Part shown: in pieces, positions 7,469 through 10,882 of the stretch
Position numbering within the stretch: position 1 is the first letter of the stretch
Layout: every line of letters starts with the position of its first letter
From: Thermomicrobiales bacterium
GTDB taxonomy: Bacteria > Chloroflexota > Chloroflexia > Thermomicrobiales > UBA6265
Direction: 5' to 3'
NCBI GenBank assembly: GCA_025937615.1
Contig: JAICRA010000018.1
Coordinates: forward strand, 1 to 10,882
Length of the DNA stretch: 10,882 bases
Made by a program: the position numbers and the translations under genes
Notes under the pieces: generated by a model
Told to the model about the DNA's origin: nothing
The model's input: the letters and a program-made list of their open reading frames with translations, nothing else
The model's database searches: none

Positions 7469-7497
7469 TTGCCGAGCCTTCATCGCACACCTATACT
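7469..7497 (+). promoter_or_regulatory. Promoter of tatA
   Basis: TTGCCG (7469-7474), a 17-base spacer and TATACT (7492-7497) form a sigma-70-type promoter between secG and tatA. The predicted start near 7504 gives a leader of about 52 bases that contains a hairpin just before the Shine-Dalgarno site. Confidence 0.6.
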
Positions 7498-7517
7498 TTT
7501 CGGCCGTTCTGACAATC

Positions 7518-7541
7518 CCAGAGAGTGGCGCACTGCTCTGG
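7518..7541 (+). promoter_or_regulatory. Hairpin in the tatA leader next to the ribosome binding site
   Basis: The arms CCAGAGAGTG (7518-7527) and CACT-G-CTCTGG (7531-7541) pair over ten base pairs with a single bulged G and a GCG loop. The AGGAGG ribosome binding site begins at 7543, one base after the stem, and the ATG is at 7556. The site itself is not inside the stem. The structure could stabilise the mRNA, affect initiation or bind a factor. The pairing is read directly; any role is inferred. Confidence 0.45.
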
Positions 7542-7555
7542 CAGGAGGATGATTT

Positions 7556-7789
7556 ATGTTCGGGCTTGGCTGGCAAGAGCTCGTGATTGTCCTGGTCATC
7601 ATCATGATCATCTTTGGCGCTGGTAAGTTGCCGGAGGTGGCCAAATCGCTTGGACAGGGCGTGAAAGAGTTCAAGCAGGAATCAGCCGGCGGCGCTGATA
7701 GTCTCGCAGCCGCTTCGGCGACCCACGGCGATACCTACGACAACGTTCCTTCCGCTGAGCGAGCAAAGGTTCGCGCCGACGAGATCTAG
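7556..7789 (+). CDS. tatA: Sec-independent protein translocase TatA
   Basis: TatA oligomerises to form the pathway for folded proteins bearing twin-arginine signals. The 77-residue product has the short N-terminal helix MFGLGWQELVIVLVIIMIIF with the conserved glutamate E8. The hinge FG (20-21) follows, then the amphipathic helix KLPEVAKSLGQGVKEFKQE (24-42) and a loose polar tail. Among TatA/TatB homologues this matches TatA. The ATG is preceded by a perfect AGGAGG seven bases upstream. The gene has its own promoter (7469-7497) and a terminator just after it (7827-7858), so it is probably monocistronic. No tatC is present in the window. The Cys-rich gene at 2501-3232 encodes a plausible substrate. 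Confidence 0.95.
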   Translation: MFGLGWQELVIVLVIIMIIFGAGKLPEVAKSLGQGVKEFKQESAGGADSLAAASATHGDTYDNVPSAERAKVRADEI

Positions 7790-7826
7790 ATTCGATCCCG
7801 CGGGCAGTATTCGGTTCCGTCGCCGA

Positions 7827-7858
7827 GAGCGGGGCGATCCGCCCCGCTCCTCTTCTTG
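7827..7858 (+). terminator. Intrinsic terminator after tatA
   Basis: A perfect 10-base-pair GC-rich stem, GAGCGGGGCG (7827-7836) with CGCCCCGCTC (7840-7849), closes over the loop ATC. The pyrimidine-rich, T-containing tail CTCTTCTTGT follows. It lies 37 bases after the tatA stop and before lepB. The T-run is interrupted, but stem quality and position support termination. Confidence 0.75.
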
Positions 7859-7897
7859 TGCGGGTGCGACTTGGGTCGCCAACGCCTCGGGGCACCT

Positions 7898-8605
7898 ATG
7901 ACACCAGACAGCGATCTCACACCGGCCTTGAACTCGGACGCACCAGCCGATCGGGTGCACGTCGATCACGCTGCCGAGCCGGCTCCGAGCGCGAAGAATC
8001 AGGCAGGGCGGGCAGTGAGAGAAGTCGTCGAGACGCTCCTGCTGGCCGCGCTCATCTTTTTCTTGGTTCGGCTCGTCGTGCTCAATTTCCGCGTCGACGG
8101 CGAAAGCATGCTGCCGAATCTCGATGATGGGCAAATGCTCCTGGTGAACCGAAACGCCTATCAGCATCTCAACGTCGGTGGCAACCAGTACTACCCATTC
8201 GATCCCCCAGAGCGCGGCGATGTCATCGTCTTCGATCCGCCAACCGGCTCCGACAAGCCCTACATCAAGCGAATCGTCGGGTTGCCGGGGGAAGAGGTCA
8301 CCTTTGGCGACGGCCATGTCTTCATCGACGGCGAGCTCCTGCCGGAGGATTACATCAAAGACCGTACGCGATGCGGCGGCCGGTCCGATAATTGCGATGT
8401 GGTCGTTCCGGAGGACCACGTCTATGTCCTTGGTGACCACCGCAACAACTCATCTGACTCCCGCGTGTTTGGTCCGGTCCCGGTGGAAAACATCGTGGGC
8501 AAGGCCTGGTTCTCCTACTGGCCAGTCGATGATGTCGGGTTTGTCCCGCACGAGGCGTACATCGACGGCGAGCAAGCTGCAGCCTCTGTTTCGCCCTCAT
8601 CCTAG
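7898..8605 (+). CDS. lepB: Signal peptidase I
   Basis: This is a type I signal peptidase, which cleaves signal peptides from exported proteins at the outer face of the cytoplasmic membrane. The 235-residue product has a polar N-terminus and one membrane helix (about 44-62). The S26 serine site GESMLPN has S70, and the general-base lysine K124 lies in YIKRIVGLPGEEV. GDHRNNSSDSR follows, the conserved box near the C-terminus. The sequence CGGRSDNC before that box has two cysteines that could form an extracytoplasmic disulfide. I chose the ATG at 7898; the frame is open back to a TTG at 7856, but that codon lies inside the tatA terminator tail. Only a GGGG about five bases upstream resembles a ribosome binding site. 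No clear promoter is visible between terminator and start. Confidence 0.95.
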   Translation: MTPDSDLTPALNSDAPADRVHVDHAAEPAPSAKNQAGRAVREVVETLLLAALIFFLVRLVVLNFRVDGESMLPNLDDGQMLLVNRNAYQHLNVGGNQYYPFDPPERGDVIVFDPPTGSDKPYIKRIVGLPGEEVTFGDGHVFIDGELLPEDYIKDRTRCGGRSDNCDVVVPEDHVYVLGDHRNNSSDSRVFGPVPVENIVGKAWFSYWPVDDVGFVPHEAYIDGEQAAASVSPSS

Positions 8606-8659
8606 ACGTGCGCGGCGCCGTGCTTCGGAGCCCGACGACGTCCAGGACAACTCCCGACA

Positions 8660-8697
8660 CGTGGCATTGGCTCGGCCACGAATCCGGGTTGTAAACT
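8660..8697 (+). promoter_or_regulatory. Weak candidate promoter with inverted repeat upstream of the BFN gene
   Basis: TTGGCT (8667-8672) and TAAACT (8692-8697) are separated by 19 bases, a long spacer, so the promoter is weak or activator-dependent. A perfect inverted repeat, CGTGGC (8660-8665) and GCCACG (8675-8680), brackets the -35-like hexamer and could be an operator. No T-run follows, so a lepB terminator is unlikely. Confidence 0.3.
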
Positions 8698-8786
8698 TCA
8701 TTCGGGTCCAGCAGTCCGGGCGAGATGAATCGCCCTGGAGACATCCATCCTTCCCCGGCCCAATTCTTGCGGCCGGAGGGCTATGC

Positions 8787-9338
8787 ATGATCGAGACGGT
8801 AGTCGAAAGTATCCGAGTCAGTCTGGTGACTCAGCATCGCGTCGTGATCCTCAAGGAGGTCAACGGCGAGCGTCACCTGCCGATCTGGATCGGGTCGTAC
8901 GAAGCGGAAGCGATTGCCATGGAGTTGCAGGGCGTCACCGCTTCGCGGCCTCTCCCGTACGATCTGATTCGGACGATCATCGATGATATGGGCGGCACCG
9001 TCGATCGCATTGCAGTGACTGACCTGTCCGACGATGTCTTCTACGCGCGTATCATCCTGCAGCAGAACGGCCGTGAGGTCGAGATCGATTCCCGCCCCAG
9101 CGATGCTATCGCTCTTGCGGTCCGGGCCCGAGTCCCCATCATGGTCGACGATTCGGTGATGGACAAAGCAGGCGTGATGCTCAGTTCGGACGAGGAGGAA
9201 GACACTGATGCCGAGAGCAGGACGTCTCAACCGGAACTTGAGCGCGCGGAAGGCGTTGATGAAGAGAGACTCTCGGTCTTCCGGGATTTCATTGACAGCC
9301 TCGATCTCGACGATTTCGATCGCAAGTCAGGGAACTGA
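8787..9338 (+). CDS. BFN-domain (bifunctional nuclease/DUF151) protein
   Basis: This is a BFN-domain protein of the DUF151 family, related to plant bifunctional nuclease; the bacterial role is largely undefined. The 183-residue product carries the domain over about residues 1-130. Landmarks are LPIWIGSYEAEAIAMELQG, RPLPYDLIRTIID, VFYARIIL and the diagnostic EIDSRPSDAIALAVRARVPI. After the domain comes a strongly acidic linker (SSDEEEDTDAE) and a short C-terminal segment, LSVFRDFIDSLDLDDFD. The start is the ATG at 8787, seven bases after GGAGG (8775-8779); the overlapping ATG at 8783 is out of frame. It probably forms a small operon with the zinc-ribbon gene that starts 29 bases after its stop. 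Family membership is clear; nuclease activity in bacteria is not established here. Confidence 0.9.
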   Translation: MIETVVESIRVSLVTQHRVVILKEVNGERHLPIWIGSYEAEAIAMELQGVTASRPLPYDLIRTIIDDMGGTVDRIAVTDLSDDVFYARIILQQNGREVEIDSRPSDAIALAVRARVPIMVDDSVMDKAGVMLSSDEEEDTDAESRTSQPELERAEGVDEERLSVFRDFIDSLDLDDFDRKSGN

Positions 9339-9367
9339 GGATCTATCCTCCTACGAAAGCGACAGTC

Positions 9368-9742
9368 ATGGATACCTCTGAAAAGCAAATCAAGCGCATA
9401 GTTCTGGACCGCATGGAACGCTGCAGCGTCTGTCATCGTGGTTTCGAACCGGATGATGTCCACGTTCTCTCGCGCAAATCCGATATGTGGATGCTGATGG
9501 TCTCGTGCGGCGAGTGCCAGGCCCGAAACTTCGTCGCGGCCGTGATCGGCGACGGCGACGCCGAAGAGGCTCAGCTCGCATTGCGCCGCCTGGGCGAGGA
9601 GCATGTACGGTCCCGGACTGGCATCGAGCCGGAGGATGAAGGCCCGCCGGGCGAGCCGGTCTCGGTCGACGACGTCATCGAGATCCACCAGTTCCTGCAG
9701 GGATTCGACGGCGATTTCAAAGCCCTATTCCGCGACCGATAG
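9368..9742 (+). CDS. Hypothetical small zinc-ribbon protein
   Basis: I do not recognise a named family. The 124-residue product has an N-terminal four-cysteine knuckle pair, CSVC (19-22) and CGEC (47-50), spaced as in a zinc ribbon. The segment between and after them includes WMLMVSCGECQARNFVAAVI. The second half is acidic and ends with a predicted helix, VDDVIEIHQFLQGFDGDFKALF, which could be a docking segment. No signal peptide or membrane helix is seen, so it is probably cytoplasmic. It follows the BFN gene by 29 bases on the same strand and is likely co-transcribed. No good Shine-Dalgarno site lies just before the ATG. A short palindrome, GAGGATCTATCCTC (9337-9350), sits at the upstream stop. 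Coding is supported by length, context and cysteine spacing; function is unknown. Confidence 0.75.
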   Translation: MDTSEKQIKRIVLDRMERCSVCHRGFEPDDVHVLSRKSDMWMLMVSCGECQARNFVAAVIGDGDAEEAQLALRRLGEEHVRSRTGIEPEDEGPPGEPVSVDDVIEIHQFLQGFDGDFKALFRDR

Positions 9743-9771
9743 CGTCGGACGAGACAACGGAAACCCGTCAA

Positions 9772-9796
9772 TCGGCGCCTGACATTGGGGCGTCGA
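9772..9796 (+). other. Hairpin between the zinc-ribbon gene and the nuoE promoter
   Basis: TCGGCGCC (9772-9779) pairs with GGCGTCGA (9789-9796) over eight base pairs with one G-T pair and a nine-base loop. No T-run follows, so it is not a standard intrinsic terminator. Its place 30 bases after a stop and before the next promoter fits factor-dependent or weak termination. Confidence 0.3.
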
Positions 9797-9813
9797 CGGA
9801 AGCTTTGCGCGCG

Positions 9814-9842
9814 TTGACCGGCCTCTGAGGCGATTCTATACT
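9814..9842 (+). promoter_or_regulatory. Strong promoter of the nuo operon
   Basis: TTGACC (9814-9819) and TATACT (9837-9842) are separated by exactly 17 bases; each hexamer matches consensus at five of six positions. It is the best sigma-70-type promoter in the window. Transcription would start near 9849, about 57 bases before the nuoE GTG. Confidence 0.75.
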
Positions 9843-9905
9843 CGCCTTGAGGTTCAAACGTCGCTTGTACTTATTGAAATTTTCCGTCAATCGTTAGGGG
9901 CAGCA

Positions 9906-10523
9906 GTGGAAAACTTGGCGCCAACTATCTCCGGTCCGGAACCGGGGACGCCTTCAGAACTGTCTCCTGAAACCCGTCATGAAAACGATATCGATCTCGA
10001 CGAAGTCAGACGCATCCTCTCCCATTTTCAGTACCGCGATTTTCAGGAAGCGCAAGAGCTCATCCTTTCCGCTCTTCAGGAAGTCAACGAGCACTTCGGT
10101 TGGGTATCGCTCGAAGCGGCCGAGGTGGTAGCCCAACACTTCGGCACCACCGCGACCCGCGTCTACGGACTCCTGACGTTCTACGCCGACTTTCGTACCG
10201 AGCCCCGCGGCAAGCACTTCATGCTCCTGTGTCACGGCATGGCGTGCTACGTCATGGGCTCGCAGCGCCTGATCCAGAATCTCGAGGATTTCTGGGGGAT
10301 CGCCGACGGCGATACAACCGCTGACGGGGAATTGACCGTCCAGGTCGTCAACGGCTGCCTCGGCGTTTGCGACAAGGCGCCGATCTGCAAGCTCGACGCG
10401 GACTTCTTCGGCGATCTGACTCCTGAGAAGCTCAACCAGGCGATCCGCGGCGCGATCGCCGCGGGCGGCAGTTGGCGGGACGCGCATCACCCGGTCCCCG
10501 CTGGGAGCGACCATGACCGATAG
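9906..10523 (+). CDS. nuoE: NADH-quinone oxidoreductase subunit E
   Basis: NuoE is the 24-kDa-type subunit of complex I. It lies in the peripheral NADH-oxidising arm and carries the [2Fe-2S] cluster N1a. The 205-residue product has an N-terminal helical domain (about 30-90) and a thioredoxin-like domain. The four cluster ligands are C109 and C114 in CHGMAC, and C151 and C155 in NGCLGVC. TFYADFRTEPRGKH before them is also typical. The acidic first 30 residues are an extension of no known role. The start is GTG at 9906, with AGGGG five bases upstream; the next in-frame Met is far inside the domain. A promoter lies at 9814-9842. The stop overlaps the start of nuoF by 11 bases, so the two are translationally coupled. 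Confidence 0.95.
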   Translation: MENLAPTISGPEPGTPSELSPETRHENDIDLDEVRRILSHFQYRDFQEAQELILSALQEVNEHFGWVSLEAAEVVAQHFGTTATRVYGLLTFYADFRTEPRGKHFMLLCHGMACYVMGSQRLIQNLEDFWGIADGDTTADGELTVQVVNGCLGVCDKAPICKLDADFFGDLTPEKLNQAIRGAIAAGGSWRDAHHPVPAGSDHDR

Positions 10524-10882
10524 ATTCGAAACACGCGCCGACTTCGAGAAGTTCCAGCAAACCGCCCGGCAGCGCTGGGAAGCGTTGTGGCAGGGGGACC
10601 GGCTCATCGTGAGCGTCGGCGTGGACAGCTCATCGGATCCCAAGGGCGCGTCGCGCGTGCTCGCCGCCTGTCGCGAAGCGCTGGCCGGCACGGACGCGGT
10701 CGTGCGGGAGGTGAGCGGGAACGGCGCCATGTGGATGGAGCCGACTGTCGAGATCAAGCGCCCGGGCGAGCCGCCCGTCGTCTACGGCTGGATTGCGCCC
10801 CAAGACGTGCCTGCTCTTCTCGCCGGCAACCTCCAGGATCGAGCAGTCGGCGTCCGCGGACCTGCGGCCTTCGGCGGCATCC
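10513..10882 (+). CDS. nuoF: NADH-quinone oxidoreductase subunit F (N-terminal part)
   Basis: This is the start of NuoF, the subunit that binds NADH and FMN in complex I; the window ends before the diagnostic FMN and 4Fe-4S motifs. The visible 123 residues match the thioredoxin-like N-terminal extension of long NuoF/HndC-type proteins. A helical lead precedes LIVSVGVDSSSDPKGASRVL. The pattern VEIKRPGEPPVVYGWIAPQDVPALL closes the domain, and AVGVRGPAAFGG leads toward the FMN domain. In many relatives the early part of this domain carries cysteines for a [2Fe-2S] cluster. Here those positions read DSSSDPKG and only one cysteine (AACREAL) is seen. The ATG lies 11 bases inside the nuoE end. The call leans on context after nuoE and on the domain pattern. 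Confidence 0.8.
   Translation, partial: MTDRFETRADFEKFQQTARQRWEALWQGDRLIVSVGVDSSSDPKGASRVLAACREALAGTDAVVREVSGNGAMWMEPTVEIKRPGEPPVVYGWIAPQDVPALLAGNLQDRAVGVRGPAAFGGI

Noticed and set aside
7866..7879. Small hairpin GCGAC-TTGG-GTCGC before lepB
   Set aside because: The stem is only five base pairs, has no link to a ribosome binding site or T-run, and is expected by chance in GC-rich DNA.
8597..8788. Small minus-strand frame in the lepB-BFN spacer
   Set aside because: There is no ribosome binding site or recognisable domain, and the composition is like a non-coding shadow.

Overview
The window is a GC-rich, gene-dense bacterial chromosome segment made of housekeeping genes in short operons. Gene content and style suggest Chloroflexota, most likely a Thermomicrobia or Sphaerobacter-like lineage. 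The supporting signs are a ResB/CcsA (system II) cytochrome c assembly operon, a membrane-anchored YvcK joined to gap and pgk, a BFN-domain protein, a NuoF with a thioredoxin-like N-terminal extension, and a Tat-signal protein with Cys-rich repeats. This placement is an inference from gene families; no 16S or marker comparison was possible.

Layout. Positions 1-2504 (+) hold the end of resB, then ccsA and a TlpA/ResA-like thioredoxin, all tightly packed. Together they deliver haem and keep apocytochrome c thiols reduced outside the membrane. Positions 2501-3232 (-) hold a convergent gene for a Tat-targeted secreted protein with 38 cysteines; its stop codon overlaps that of the thioredoxin gene. 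Positions 3233-3483 are a divergent spacer with an extended -10 promoter. Positions 3484-7454 (+) hold yvcK, gap, pgk and secG: a regulator of central carbon and cell-wall precursor metabolism, two consecutive glycolytic/gluconeogenic enzymes, and a Sec translocon subunit. Positions 7469-7858 hold tatA with its own promoter, a leader hairpin and an intrinsic terminator. Positions 7898-8605 hold a type I signal peptidase (lepB). Positions 8787-9742 hold a BFN-domain protein and a small zinc-ribbon protein of unknown function. Positions 9814-10882 hold a strong promoter followed by nuoE and the start of nuoF, probably the head of a respiratory complex I cluster; the window cuts nuoF.

How they fit together. 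The genes cover energy metabolism (cytochrome c assembly, lower glycolysis, complex I) and protein export (SecG, TatA, LepB in a row). The Cys-rich Tat substrate sits next to a thiol-disulfide enzyme and a few kilobases from tatA. Three promoters, ahead of yvcK, tatA and nuoE, share the -10 hexamer TATACT. I see no mobile element, CRISPR array, tRNA or rRNA. Most of the window is ordinary core genome. The less usual items are the Cys-rich Tat protein, the membrane-anchored YvcK in a gap-pgk operon, the tatA leader hairpin, and the NuoF extension that has lost its cluster cysteines.
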